Counted from the stretch's first letter, positions 36,368-44,618 are shown. The stretch: DNA of 64,000 nucleotides from Rhodobacterales bacterium (GCA_008107755.1 VIRH01000141.1:62001-126000); one strand, 5' to 3'. Made by a program: numbers and translations. Notes: generated from the letters alone by a model not told the origin.

Positions 36368-36470
36368 CCAGAAGCCAACAATTTCCCATGTGACGGCGAC
36401 GAATGCCAACCCGGACAGACAAGTTCGGCGGCGGAAACGCCGTCGAGCGGAGGCGCGTTTCTTGCGGGGC

Positions 36471-36677
36471 TCACATCTCGTTGCGGATGTGTGCCCCCCT
36501 GCCCGGCACGCTCATGATCAGCCAGCGCGGGGGGTTGATGCCGCGCCCGATTTTTGTCACCGCTTCCACAGCCGAAACCGTAAGGCCGGGATTTGCCGCG
36601 AGGTAACGATCCGCCGCCCTGGATGCGACAAACATCAAGCGCTCAGAACCGAAACGGGAAAGAATGAGGAGATACAT
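36471..36677 (-). CDS. Possible small hypothetical protein downstream of dksA
   Basis: A 68-codon open frame beginning MYLLILSRFGSERLMF on the same strand as dksA but beyond its terminator. I do not recognise it. Third positions are G/C in roughly two thirds of codons, which is compatible with coding in this genome. The only Shine-Dalgarno-like GAGG touches the ATG. A competing 67-codon frame lies on the other strand. The gap between cpdB and dksA (36368-36778) holds nothing else except the dksA terminator. Confidence 0.3.
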   Translation of the reverse strand: MYLLILSRFGSERLMFVASRAADRYLAANPGLTVSAVEAVTKIGRGINPPRWLIMSVPGRGAHIRNEM

Positions 36678-36693
36678 CCTCGATCGCTGAAGG

Positions 36694-36724
36694 CAAAAAA
36701 AACCTTCCCGCATAGGGGAAGGTT
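36694..36724 (-). terminator. Intrinsic terminator of dksA
   Basis: Arms AACCTTCCC (36701-36709) and GGGAAGGTT (36716-36724) with a six-base loop. Read on the minus strand the stem is followed by a run of eight T. It lies 54 bp beyond the dksA stop. Confidence 0.88.
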
Positions 36725-36778
36725 CAAAGAGAAACTGAGATTGCGGCTTGAGCGCCCCAATCGGCCGTTTTCTGGAAG

Positions 36779-37195
36779 TCAGTCGTCGCGATAAACCTTT
36801 TCCCGACGTTCATGCGCCTCTTGCGCCTCGATCGACAATGTCGCGATCGGACGGGCCTCAAGGCGGCGCAGTGAAATCGGTTCGCCGGTTTCCTCGCAAT
36901 AGCCATAGCTTCCGTCAACAATGCGTTCCAAAGCGTCGTCAATCTTTGAAATCAGCTTCCGTTGGCGGTCCCGGGCTCGCAGTTCGATCGAGCGGTCCGT
37001 TTCCGAAGACGCACGGTCGGCAAAGTCGGGATGATTCTGGCTTTCTTCCTGAAGGTTCGTGAGAGTTTCCTTGCTCTCTTTCAGGATCTCTTCCTTCCAG
37101 ACAAGCAGCTTGTTTCGAAAATACTCGCGCTGCCTGTCGTTCATGAACGGCTCGTCTTCCGAGGGTCGATATTCAGACTCAAGTTCAACCGTCAT
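36779..37195 (-). CDS. dksA: RNA polymerase-binding transcription factor DksA
   Basis: A 138-residue DksA that enters the RNA polymerase secondary channel and works with ppGpp in the stringent response. The coiled-coil tip has the DxxDxA motif (Asp57, Asp60, Ala62), needed for activity. The C-terminal globular part keeps YGYCEETGEPISLRRLEARP, but only Cys100 remains of the four zinc-binding cysteines of E. coli DksA. Single-cysteine versions are common in alphaproteobacteria. I place the start at the ATG at 37195; the frame is open 50 codons further upstream but that part does not resemble DksA. It ends at a clear terminator. Confidence 0.93.
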   Translation of the reverse strand: MTVELESEYRPSEDEPFMNDRQREYFRNKLLVWKEEILKESKETLTNLQEESQNHPDFADRASSETDRSIELRARDRQRKLISKIDDALERIVDGSYGYCEETGEPISLRRLEARPIATLSIEAQEAHERREKVYRDD

Positions 37196-37359
37196 CGATA
37201 GCTCCGGATTACCGTTATGCCGGGGCAATATATAGCCGGTTCCCTCAACCGACAACGGTGCAAGTTGAAAAAAAGAAGTCGCAGAAATACTTGATCTTTC
37301 AATTCGTTGCGTAAGGTTAACCGCATTCGGCGGATTTTTTCCCAAAGCCCTTCGAAAGC

Positions 37360-37782
37360 CTAGTCAGCAAATCGGCCCAGCTTCGCCAATTCCACTTTGA
37401 CGCGTAATTCGATCTCGTCCAGCACCGAATCAATCTTCGGATCTCCACTCTCCGGACGCTTCGCTATCTGCCTGGAAAGCAGCTCCAGCCGATCTTCGGA
37501 GACTTGCCCGGCGAGCAGATCGGTCTTCACCATTTCCAGCGTGTCGAGAAGAGAGTGACCGTGCTTCGAAGCCTTGTTCCGGCGCGCCTCGCGCTCGTCG
37601 ACCTCCTGCAGAGCCAGAAGGGCGTCCATCCCCTGGATGTGGGAAGAGCCGCCGGCTGTCTGGGAGGATGTCACCGTTTCCTCGCCAAACTCGGGCGCGA
37701 ACTGGTTGGAGGATCCGGAGGTCTGCTTCTTCGCCCCCTTCCCGTGCACGCCGGTGATTGGTTTGTTTGTCGTTATGCGCAT
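37360..37782 (-). CDS. fliX: Flagellar assembly regulator FliX
   Basis: A 140-residue FliX. In Caulobacter FliX senses early basal-body assembly and controls the sigma-54 activator FlbD. Visible features: the short basic start MRITTNKPI, a Gly/Ser/Gln-rich segment, and the conserved helical half with GMDALLALQEVDEREARRNKASKHG and a C-terminal LRVKVELAKLGRFAD. It is divergent from flgI, as in Caulobacter. The ATG at 37782 is chosen over a 20-codon upstream extension because family members start with MRI/MKI. Confidence 0.9.
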   Translation of the reverse strand: MRITTNKPITGVHGKGAKKQTSGSSNQFAPEFGEETVTSSQTAGGSSHIQGMDALLALQEVDEREARRNKASKHGHSLLDTLEMVKTDLLAGQVSEDRLELLSRQIAKRPESGDPKIDSVLDEIELRVKVELAKLGRFAD

Positions 37783-37892
37783 GGTCGTCTTTCCGGTCGC
37801 GCTCTGTGTCGCGACGCTTCGCAGACAGGTCCGGCGGAACAAGACGAAAAGCCGGTACGTGTCAGAATCTGCCCGGAAGGGTAAATGAATCC

Positions 37893-37915
37893 TTGCCCGG
37901 GAGGCAATATTTGCC
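37893..37915. promoter_or_regulatory. Interlocked palindromes between fliX and flgI
   Basis: TTGCC-N5-GGCAA-N3-TTGCC. The right-hand part GGCAA-TAT-TTGCC is the same palindrome as before flgF and flgB. It lies about 112 bp upstream of the flgI sigma-54 promoter and 110 bp upstream of the fliX start, so one protein could act on both genes. Confidence 0.6.
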
Positions 37916-38027
37916 GGGACTCAAATACACTTCTCGACAATTTTGAGTGGATATAACGGGTCTCCATAGAGCCAATTGCGCAGAATCCAGCCACTTTATC
38001 CGTACGGATCGCGCCGGAGCTGAAAGT

Positions 38028-38043
38028 TGGCACGGCTCTCGCA
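38028..38043 (+). promoter_or_regulatory. Sigma-54 type promoter of flgI
   Basis: TGGCACG-GCTC-TCGCA matches TGGCACG-N4-TTGCA with one mismatch and exact GG-GC spacing. It ends 68 bp before the flgI ATG, nearly the same distance as at flgF. Confidence 0.72.
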
Positions 38044-38111
38044 TTAAGCAAACCGAGATCAATTCACCCGGCGGGCAAGGCCGGTGCGGTAACAGCGGAC
38101 CAGAAACGGTA

Positions 38112-39254
38112 ATGCGGCACTTGAGAGAAAATCTTTCCAGATGGCTGAAAAGGCTGACCTTTACAGCCGCGGCAGTCGCTGTCTGGGCGGGTGCGGCGAT
38201 GACATCCGCCGAGGCAGCTTCCCGGATCAAGGATATCGCGGACTTCGAAGGTATTCGAGAAAACCAGCTCATCGGATACGGCCTGGTGGTCGGCCTCAAT
38301 GGCACGGGCGATTCCCTCAACAACTCACCTTTCACCCAGCAGAGCCTTCAGGCCATGCTGGAACGGCTCGGCGTCAACACCCGCAACTCGGCCCTGAATA
38401 CCAACACCGTCGCCGCCGTGATGGTCACCGCCAACCTGCCGCCCTTTTCCACGCAGGGCACGCGCATCGACGTGAATGTCAGCTCCCTTGGCGACTCCTC
38501 GTCCCTTCAGGGCGGCACGCTTCTGGTCACCCCGCTTGTCGGCGCTGACGGCGAAGTCTACGCGATCGCCCAAGGGTCCGTTGCCATCGGCGGTTTTTCC
38601 GCGCAAGGCGATGCCGCTTCGGTCGTTCGCGGTGTGCCGACCGCCGGTCGCATCGCCAATGGCGGCCTCGTCGAACGCGAACTCGAGTTCAAACTGGCCT
38701 CGCTGACGTCCCTGAGGCTTGCCCTGCGCAACCCGGACCTGACGACGGCCCGGCGTGTGGCCCTGTCGATCAACGAACTCATCGGCCTTCCGACAGCCGA
38801 GCCGCTCGACCCCGGCACCGTACGGCTTGATCTTCCGCGTCAGTATGACGGCAACATCGTCGACCTCCTGACCGATATCGAACAGCTCATCGTCGAGCCG
38901 GATCTTGCGGCCCGCGTGGTCATCGATGAGAACTCCGGCATCATCGTCATGGGACAGGACGTGAAGGTCTCCATGGTCGCAGTCGCACAGGGCAATCTGA
39001 CGGTGACGATTGCGGAAACGCCGCAGGTTACCCAACCGCTGCCCTTCGCCAACGGCCAGACCGCCATCACGCCCCGCACCGACGTCGGCGTCAACGAGGA
39101 CGGCACCAAGCTCGCCATCGTTCCCGAAACGGTGACCCTGAAACAACTTGTCGATGGCCTCAACGCCCTTGGCATCGGCCCCCGTGACATGATCTCCATC
39201 CTTCAGGCGATCAAGGCGTCCGGCGCCCTCCAGGCAGAAATCGAGGTACTGTGA
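38112..39254 (+). CDS. flgI: Flagellar P-ring protein FlgI
   Basis: A 380-residue periplasmic protein that forms the P ring around the rod. It has a signal peptide (TFTAAAVAVWAGAAMTSAEA) and the diagnostic RIKDIADFEGIRENQLIGYG and LVVGLNGTGDS blocks, with the C-terminal LNALGIGPRDMISILQAIKASGALQAE. The open frame extends 55 codons upstream, but the ATG at 38112 directly precedes the signal peptide and lies downstream of the sigma-54 promoter. It is coupled to flgJ by TGATG. Confidence 0.96.
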   Translation: MRHLRENLSRWLKRLTFTAAAVAVWAGAAMTSAEAASRIKDIADFEGIRENQLIGYGLVVGLNGTGDSLNNSPFTQQSLQAMLERLGVNTRNSALNTNTVAAVMVTANLPPFSTQGTRIDVNVSSLGDSSSLQGGTLLVTPLVGADGEVYAIAQGSVAIGGFSAQGDAASVVRGVPTAGRIANGGLVERELEFKLASLTSLRLALRNPDLTTARRVALSINELIGLPTAEPLDPGTVRLDLPRQYDGNIVDLLTDIEQLIVEPDLAARVVIDENSGIIVMGQDVKVSMVAVAQGNLTVTIAETPQVTQPLPFANGQTAITPRTDVGVNEDGTKLAIVPETVTLKQLVDGLNALGIGPRDMISILQAIKASGALQAEIEVL

Positions 39255-39562
39255 TGCTGGCTCCGATCTCTCCAGGCATGCAGCCTGCTTCACCAAAGGA
39301 TGCGCTGCGCGGGGTCGACACGACCGACCACAGCGCCGTGCGCGAGGCGGCCGAGGAATTTGAGGCAGTGTTCGTGAACAACATGCTTCAGAACATGTTC
39401 ACCGGGCTTGAAAGTGGCGGTACCTGGGGCAAGGGCCATGGCGCCGATGCCTGGCAGAGCCTTTTGATCGACGAATACTCCCGCTCCATCGCAGCGTCCG
39501 GCGGCATCGGCATTGCCGACAGCGTCGAAAAAGAACTGCTTAGACTACAAGAGGGTTCCTGA
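39254..39562 (+). CDS. flgJ: Rod-binding protein FlgJ (N-terminal domain only)
   Basis: A 102-residue protein corresponding to the rod-binding half of FlgJ. It carries EAAEEFEAVFVNNMLQNMFTGLESGG and a C-terminal SGGIGIADSVEKELLRLQ. The muramidase half present in enterobacterial FlgJ is absent, as is common in alphaproteobacteria, where a separate enzyme opens the wall. The ATG overlaps the flgI stop; a GTG one codon earlier is also open. Confidence 0.88.
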   Translation: MLAPISPGMQPASPKDALRGVDTTDHSAVREAAEEFEAVFVNNMLQNMFTGLESGGTWGKGHGADAWQSLLIDEYSRSIAASGGIGIADSVEKELLRLQEGS

Positions 39563-40056
39563 TGACCGAGCAGCCGAATACGACCTCGTTTCCGTTCTCC
39601 CTGGAGCGGCCCACCAGCCCGCAGGACGCCGAAAACTTCTGCTCCGCCCTGTCCGGCACGATGGAAGCGCTTCTCTCGGTCATCGAGATGGAGACGGACC
39701 TGGTTCGCTCGGGCAAACTGAAAGCCGCCGGAGCACTGCAGCCGGACAAGGCCCGACTGATCCATGAATATACCCGAGGGATGATGACCGCAAAGGAGCA
39801 TGCGGTCGCGCTCGGCAACCTCGCCCCTGCCGCCACGCAGTCCCTGCGCCGCCAGCATGGCGAATTCCAACCGGTTCTGCGGATCAACCTTGCGGTGCTT
39901 TCAACCGCCCGTGACGTCGCCAACAGCATCGTCTCGACAGTCGCGAAAGTGGCCGGCGCGAAAAACGCCAACGCGCCGACGACCTATGGACGCAACGGCG
40001 CAGCGCCGACCGGCCCGCAATCCGCACGCGGGATCGCCGTCAATCAGGCTCTCTGA
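39562..40056 (+). CDS. FlgN-like flagellar chaperone
   Basis: A 164-residue, mostly helical protein. Helices such as FCSALSGTMEALLSVIEMETDLVR and RLIHEYTRGMMTAKEHAVALG resemble the FlgN family, which chaperones FlgK and FlgL. A disordered C-terminal tail of about 30 residues follows. The start overlaps the flgJ stop by one base. The position after flgJ and the helical pattern support the call; sequence alone is not decisive. Confidence 0.65.
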   Translation: MTEQPNTTSFPFSLERPTSPQDAENFCSALSGTMEALLSVIEMETDLVRSGKLKAAGALQPDKARLIHEYTRGMMTAKEHAVALGNLAPAATQSLRRQHGEFQPVLRINLAVLSTARDVANSIVSTVAKVAGAKNANAPTTYGRNGAAPTGPQSARGIAVNQAL

Positions 40057-40063
40057 CGAAGCT

Positions 40064-40129
40064 GCCGCACCTCAGTCGGTGCGGCCCGAGCGCAATGTGT
40101 CAGGCTCCCGCAAGGCGGGGGCCTTTTCT
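40064..40129 (+). terminator. Two hairpins and T tract after the flgI operon
   Basis: The first hairpin is GCCGCACC/GGTGCGGC (40064-40085). The second, GGCtCCCGC-aag-GCGGGgGCC (40103-40123), is followed by TTTTCTC and is a good intrinsic terminator. Confidence 0.75.
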
Positions 40130-40331
40130 CGTTGTCCGGAGTGACGCAGCGATTGCGGACGACGTCGTCGCGCCTCTGCGGAAAGGGGCGCGGGCAACGA
40201 ATCATGAACAGCCATAATTGACTAAATCCAAGAACTTTAATTCCTAACAATTCCGTTAACGTTGGATTCATTCCCTTGCGTTATATTTGACAATAATCGG
40301 GTAAAGAGTGTCGTTTAACCCGGAGGTAAAG

Positions 40332-40730
40332 ATGTTGGATATGGGATTGTCCCGGCCGCCATCGCCGACGTATACGGCGATCACGCCGGTAGCGCGGGCC
40401 CCGGAAAGAACTCGGCCCGCTGCCGAAACAGACCTGCCGGCTGAAGAAACTGTCAGACCGGCCACGGAAACGGATCAAAGCCGACAGGCAGCCGATCACG
40501 AGCGGAAACGCCAGTTTACGTCTGACCGGCCAGAGGACCAGCAAGTAGAGCGCCGGAACATAATCGACCCGGAAAGCGAAAGTTTTGTCTACGTCGCGAC
40601 CAACGTCGATACCGGCCAGATCGTTCGCCAGATCCCGAGCGAGACCTTGCTGCGTTTGCGCGCCTATACTGAGTCCATCGAGGCCCAGAAGGCTCAGACG
40701 CAACCGACGGCCGTGCAAGAGACCATCTGA
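40332..40730 (+). CDS. FlaG-like protein
   Basis: A 132-residue protein. The first 80 residues are low-complexity and charged (Pro, Ala, Glu, Thr, Arg). The last 55 contain SFVYVATNVDTGQIVRQIPSETLLRLRAY, which fits the FlaG pattern V-x-V-x-(D/N)-x-x-T-G-x-x-(V/I)-R-Q-I-P. FlaG proteins affect filament length or cap export. The ATG at 40332 has GGAGG five bases upstream. It is a single gene between the flgI operon and the flagellins. Confidence 0.65.
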   Translation: MLDMGLSRPPSPTYTAITPVARAPERTRPAAETDLPAEETVRPATETDQSRQAADHERKRQFTSDRPEDQQVERRNIIDPESESFVYVATNVDTGQIVRQIPSETLLRLRAYTESIEAQKAQTQPTAVQETI

Positions 40731-41166
40731 AGCGGCAAATGCTTTTCCTGGCGGCGCTTTCACAGCCACTGCCCGGATAACGGCGTGTGTCGATATCTCA
40801 CCCGTTCACCGCCGTTACCCCTTCCCCATTTCGCTCGATGGCTCGGCTGTCAGCTCCTGATGGCAAGCAACTCCCTTCCAGTTGCAATGCCACTGAAGAA
40901 GCGTCTCGGCCAGCTCCCACACCCCTGGAGTCTTTTCTGCGTTCCGTGCATGAGCAGGCTCAGTCGGGAGCGGAACTTATAGTAAACGAATTCTTTCGTT
41001 AATATTTACGAATTGAAAAGAAATCAGTTCATGCAAAAATACAGCATTTATAAAGGTTAATTCCCGCTAACCAACCTTGTTTACGACTGGTTTTCTTCTT
41101 TGAGGCATTGATGAGGCTGGATCCAGGAAGGGTCCACGTATCTTGTACTCCTAGGAAGGAAACATC
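40731..41166. other. Intergenic region upstream of flagellin 1
   Basis: No gene is evident. It holds an inverted repeat (TGGCAAGCAACT 40861-40872 with AGTTGCAATGCCA 40880-40892, one bulge), a strongly AT-rich promoter stretch at 40980-41060, the block CCCGCTAACC (41063-41072) shared in form with the other flagellin promoters, and a structured leader described separately. Confidence 0.5.
41118..41159 (+). promoter_or_regulatory. Flagellin 1 leader with two AGGA-loop hairpins
   Basis: Hairpin one: TGGATCC-AGGAA-GGGTCCA (41118-41136), seven pairs with one G-U. Hairpin two: CCT-AGGA-AGG (41150-41159), overlapping the ribosome-binding site before the ATG at 41167. The same layout, with different stem sequences, is found before flagellin 2. 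It looks like an RNA element for translational control, for instance by FlbT or a CsrA-like protein. Confidence 0.5.
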
Positions 41167-42654
41167 ATGGCGGATATTACTCTGTCCAGCGCAGTCCGCG
41201 CTAACCTGAACACCCTCCAGACCACTGCCAGCTTCATGTCCGATGTCCAGAACAAACTGGCCACCGGCAAGAAGGTGAACTCTGCTCTGGATAACCCGGG
41301 CAACTTCTTCACCGCCTCCGGCCTGAACTCCCGCGCGAATGACCTGTCCACCCTGTTGGACGACATGGGCCAGTCCGTTCAGACCCTGAAAGCTGCTGAC
41401 GAAGGCATTTCCAGCATCACCAAGCTGGTTGAATCGGCCAAGGCGAAAGCCAACCAGGCCCTTCAGACCCAGAGCCAGTATGAGCGCAAGCAGTTTGCCA
41501 CGCAGTACAACGAACTGCTGACGCAGATCGAAGACATTGCGAAAGACAGCTCCTACAAGGGCAAGAACCTGCTCGCAGGCGACGGCAACGATCTGACGAC
41601 CATCTTCAATGAAGACTCCACGTCCAAGCTGAAGGTTGACGCCGTCAACTACACCGACACGGCTCTTTCGACCGGTCTGAACCTTTCGGATCTCGTCGAA
41701 GGTGAAGGTGGCGCAACCTCGCTGAGCCTTCGTGGCGGCAAGACGGAAATCACACTGACGGACGGAACGACCACGCTGAACAGCAGCTCCACGCTGGCTG
41801 ATGCCAACCTGATCGCGTCCACCACCACGTCACTGCGTTTCGTCAATGCCAGCGATGACTCCAGCCTCGGTACCGCCATCACCGGCGCAAGCTCTGTGCA
41901 GGATCTGGTCGACGGCCTGAATGCCATCGACGGCGTCCGTGCGGAATTCGACAACTCGACTGGCAAGCTGTCAGTCTACAGTGACGAAGACTTCCGCATG
42001 ACCGACGGTTCGCTGACAGCGTCCCTCGCCGGCACCGCAGTCGATGCTACGGCGTTCTCCTCCACCACCGACCTCCTGTCCGAATCCGCTTCCTTCGCTG
42101 TCGGCGACACGCTGACCCTGACGGACGGCAACGGCTATGAACTGGGCTCGCTGGAAATCGAAGACGACACTTCAGTCGACGATCTGGAGAACTTCGTCGA
42201 CGATTTCGATGGCGTCAGCGCAGACTTCACGACCGGTTCGGGCGCCCTGTCGATCACGTCCGAAGTCGGCCTGTCTCTGACCAGTGACAACGCCAACTTC
42301 GCGAGCGACAACTTCTCCGCACCATCTGCGGGTGTTTCGCTCACGGCTAATACCGACAGCGGATTTGCAACTGACAACGACATCAACCGCACCGTTGACC
42401 GCCTGACCTCCGCTCTTGGCAAACTGAGAACGCAGGCATCGGAATTCGGTACGAACTTGTCGGTCATTGAAAACCGTCAGGACTTCACGCGGAACATGAT
42501 CAACACCCTGGAAGAAGGTGCAGGCAAGCTGACGCTGGCCGACACCAACGAGGAAGGTGCGAACCTGCTTGCTCTGCAGACACGTCAGAGCCTTGCATCC
42601 ACGTCCCTCTCCTTCGCCTCCCAGGCAGACCAGAACGTACTGCGTCTCTTCTAA
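41167..42654 (+). CDS. fla1: Flagellin 1
   Basis: A 495-residue flagellin. The D0/D1 domains are clear at both ends: N-terminal KLATGKKVNSALDNPGNFFTA and QSVQTLKAADEGISSITKLVE, C-terminal INTLEEGAGKLTLADTNEEGANLL and ending LSFASQADQNVLRLF. The centre (residues 190-400) is the variable outer domain, rich in Ser, Thr, Asp and Gly. Flagellin 2 is nearly identical in the N-terminal half and in residues 215-300. The leader carries two AGGA-loop hairpins. A strong terminator follows, so it is a single-gene transcript. Confidence 0.97.
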   Translation: MADITLSSAVRANLNTLQTTASFMSDVQNKLATGKKVNSALDNPGNFFTASGLNSRANDLSTLLDDMGQSVQTLKAADEGISSITKLVESAKAKANQALQTQSQYERKQFATQYNELLTQIEDIAKDSSYKGKNLLAGDGNDLTTIFNEDSTSKLKVDAVNYTDTALSTGLNLSDLVEGEGGATSLSLRGGKTEITLTDGTTTLNSSSTLADANLIASTTTSLRFVNASDDSSLGTAITGASSVQDLVDGLNAIDGVRAEFDNSTGKLSVYSDEDFRMTDGSLTASLAGTAVDATAFSSTTDLLSESASFAVGDTLTLTDGNGYELGSLEIEDDTSVDDLENFVDDFDGVSADFTTGSGALSITSEVGLSLTSDNANFASDNFSAPSAGVSLTANTDSGFATDNDINRTVDRLTSALGKLRTQASEFGTNLSVIENRQDFTRNMINTLEEGAGKLTLADTNEEGANLLALQTRQSLASTSLSFASQADQNVLRLF

Positions 42655-42685
42655 GACCAGTCGAAACGGTTACAGGATCGGAGAA

Positions 42686-42711
42686 AGGCGGGCCCCGGCC
42701 CGCCTTTTTTT
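42686..42711 (+). terminator. Intrinsic terminator after flagellin 1
   Basis: AGGCGGGCC-cc-GGCCCGCCT, a perfect nine-pair stem, followed by seven T. It lies 32 bp after the stop codon. Confidence 0.93.
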
Positions 42712-43033
42712 GTCCTTCGTCGACGCGCTTTGCCTGACCTTGCATTTCCCTTGGCTGAAGGTTTCCCGACATTTCCCCCACACATCTCGTTTCACCTGTC
42801 TGTATCACAGACACACCTGCCATCCTCTGGCTACAGGCCGCGAAGTTCCGCAACGACAAGCAAAAACTTCTTAATGGCAAAAACCGGCAAAAATCTCGAG
42901 CCAAGCCTAGATAACTGCTGTATCAAGGCACTGTTACTTCTTGCAGTTTGCGGAAAACTTTCATCTCCACGCAACCACAATTCCCTGCCCGATTAACCAA
43001 TGTTTAAGGTTAACGAGCAATCCTCGGTCCAAC
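42712..43033. promoter_or_regulatory. Flagellin 2 promoter region with a perfect CtrA-type box
   Basis: TTAA-CCAATGT-TTAA at 42993-43007 is an exact TTAA-N7-TTAA match, preceded by CCCG (42988-42991). The block lies about 90 bp upstream of the ATG, as do related CCCG-(A)TTAAC blocks at flagellins 1 and 3. The remainder (42712-42980) shows no gene. Confidence 0.55.
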
Positions 43034-43074
43034 CTGCTCAGGAAGAGCAGCAGTGCATGTGACCCAGGAAAGGG
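43034..43074 (+). promoter_or_regulatory. Flagellin 2 leader with two AGGA-loop hairpins
   Basis: Hairpin one: CTGCTC-AGGAA-GAGCAG (43034-43050), six perfect pairs. Hairpin two: CCC-AGGAAA-GGG (43063-43074), at the ribosome-binding site. AGGA loops are 26 bases apart, against 28 in flagellin 1. Stems differ in sequence from those of flagellin 1 but keep pairing. Confidence 0.5.
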
Positions 43075-43083
43075 AATAATTCG

Positions 43084-44571
43084 ATGGCTGACATCACGCT
43101 GTCCGCTGCCGTACGGCAGAACCTTCTTACACTTCAGACCACCGCTAACTTCATGTCCGATGTCCAGAACAAACTGGCTACCGGCAAGAAGGTGAATTCT
43201 GCTCTCGACAACCCGGGCAGCTTCTTCACCGCATCCGGTCTGAACTCGCGCGCCAGTGACCTGTCCACCCTTCTGGACGACATGGGGCAGTCCGTACAGA
43301 CGTTGAAGGCGGCCGATCAGGGTATCACCAGCATCACCAAGCTGGTTGAATCGGCCAAGGCGAAAGCCAACCAGGCACTGCAGACGCAGAGCCAGTACGA
43401 GCGCAAGCAGTTTGCTGCCCAGTACAACGAACTGCTGACCCAGATCGAAGATGTTGCAAAGGACAGTTCCTACAAGGGCAAGAACCTGCTCGCAGGCGAC
43501 GGCAACGACCTGACCACCATCTTCAACGAAGATGCAACGTCCAAGCTCAAGATCGGCGCCGTGGATTACACGGAGACATCCCTTTCCCAGGGCCTTAACC
43601 TTTCCGATCTCGTCGAAGGCGAAGGCGCGGCAGCGGCTCTCGAACTGCGTGGCGGCAAGACGGAAATCACGCTGACGGACGGAACCACAACGCTGAATAC
43701 GAGCTCGACGCTCGCTGATGCCAGCCTGATCGCGTCCACCACCACATCACTGCGTTTCGTCAATGCCAGCGACGACTCCAGCCTCGGCACCGCCATCACC
43801 GGCGCAAGCTCTGTGCAGGATCTGGTCGACGGCCTGAATGCCATCGACGGCGTCCGTGCGGAGTTCGACAACTCCACCGGCAAGCTGTCAGTCTACAGTG
43901 ACGAAGACTTCCGCTTGACCGACGGTTCGCTCACAGCGTCCCTCGCCAGCACGGCAGTCGATGCTACGGCGTTCTCCGCCACCACCGATGTCCTCTCCAA
44001 CTCCGCATCCTTCGCTGTCGGCGACACGATGACGCTGACGGACGGCAATGGCTATGAGCTGGGCTCGCTGGAAATCGAGGACGACACTTCAGTCGGCGAT
44101 CTGGAAAACTTCATCAACGACTTCCAGGGCGTGGATGCTGATTTCACCTCCGCATCCGGTTCGATCAACATCATTTCCGAAACGGATCTCGCACTGACCA
44201 GTGACAACTCGAACTTTGCGAGTGACAACTTCTCCACCCCGTCGACCGGCGTTTCGATTGACGCTCTGACCGACAGTGGATTTGCGACCGACAACGAAAT
44301 CAACCGCGTTCTCGACCGCATCAACAATGCACTGTCGTCGCTGCGCTCCCAGGCATCTTCGTTTGGTACAAATCTGTCGACCATTGAAATTCGTCAGGAC
44401 TACACGACGACGATGATCAACACGCTGGAAGAAGGTGCAGGCAAGCTGACGCTGGCCGACACCAACGAGGAAGGTGCAAACCTGCTGGCTCTTCAGACCC
44501 GTCAGCAGCTTGCTTCCACGTCGCTGTCCTTCGCATCGCAGGCAGACCAGACAGTTCTCTCGCTCTTCTAA
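43084..44571 (+). CDS. fla2: Flagellin 2
   Basis: A 495-residue flagellin of the same length as flagellin 1. D0/D1 ends are conserved (SDVQNKLATGKKVNSALDN; C terminus SQADQTVLSLF). Most of the N-terminal 300 residues match flagellin 1 closely, with near identity at the DNA level around 43733-43990. Divergence is concentrated between residues 335 and 430. It has its own promoter and terminator. Confidence 0.97.
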   Translation: MADITLSAAVRQNLLTLQTTANFMSDVQNKLATGKKVNSALDNPGSFFTASGLNSRASDLSTLLDDMGQSVQTLKAADQGITSITKLVESAKAKANQALQTQSQYERKQFAAQYNELLTQIEDVAKDSSYKGKNLLAGDGNDLTTIFNEDATSKLKIGAVDYTETSLSQGLNLSDLVEGEGAAAALELRGGKTEITLTDGTTTLNTSSTLADASLIASTTTSLRFVNASDDSSLGTAITGASSVQDLVDGLNAIDGVRAEFDNSTGKLSVYSDEDFRLTDGSLTASLASTAVDATAFSATTDVLSNSASFAVGDTMTLTDGNGYELGSLEIEDDTSVGDLENFINDFQGVDADFTSASGSINIISETDLALTSDNSNFASDNFSTPSTGVSIDALTDSGFATDNEINRVLDRINNALSSLRSQASSFGTNLSTIEIRQDYTTTMINTLEEGAGKLTLADTNEEGANLLALQTRQQLASTSLSFASQADQTVLSLF

Positions 44572-44618
44572 GGCGAATAGAATCAATAGTGGGCTTTTAC
44601 TCCCCTATCGACACACAA

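Noticed and set aside
35159..36409. 416-codon open frame on the minus strand
   Set aside because: Antisense to cpdB, which has all its metal motifs; no domain visible.
37893..37915. Repeated TTGCC/GGCAA units as a CRISPR or tandem repeat
   Set aside because: Units are only five bases and palindromic, better explained as a protein-binding site.
40785..41002. Overlapping 65- to 71-codon open frames before flagellin 1
   Set aside because: They compete in different frames, lack ribosome-binding sites, and cover an inverted repeat and promoter DNA.
42874..42890. TGGCAAAAACCGGCAA as a sigma-54 promoter for flagellin 2
   Set aside because: The GG to GC distance is one base too short; spacing is strict for this sigma factor.
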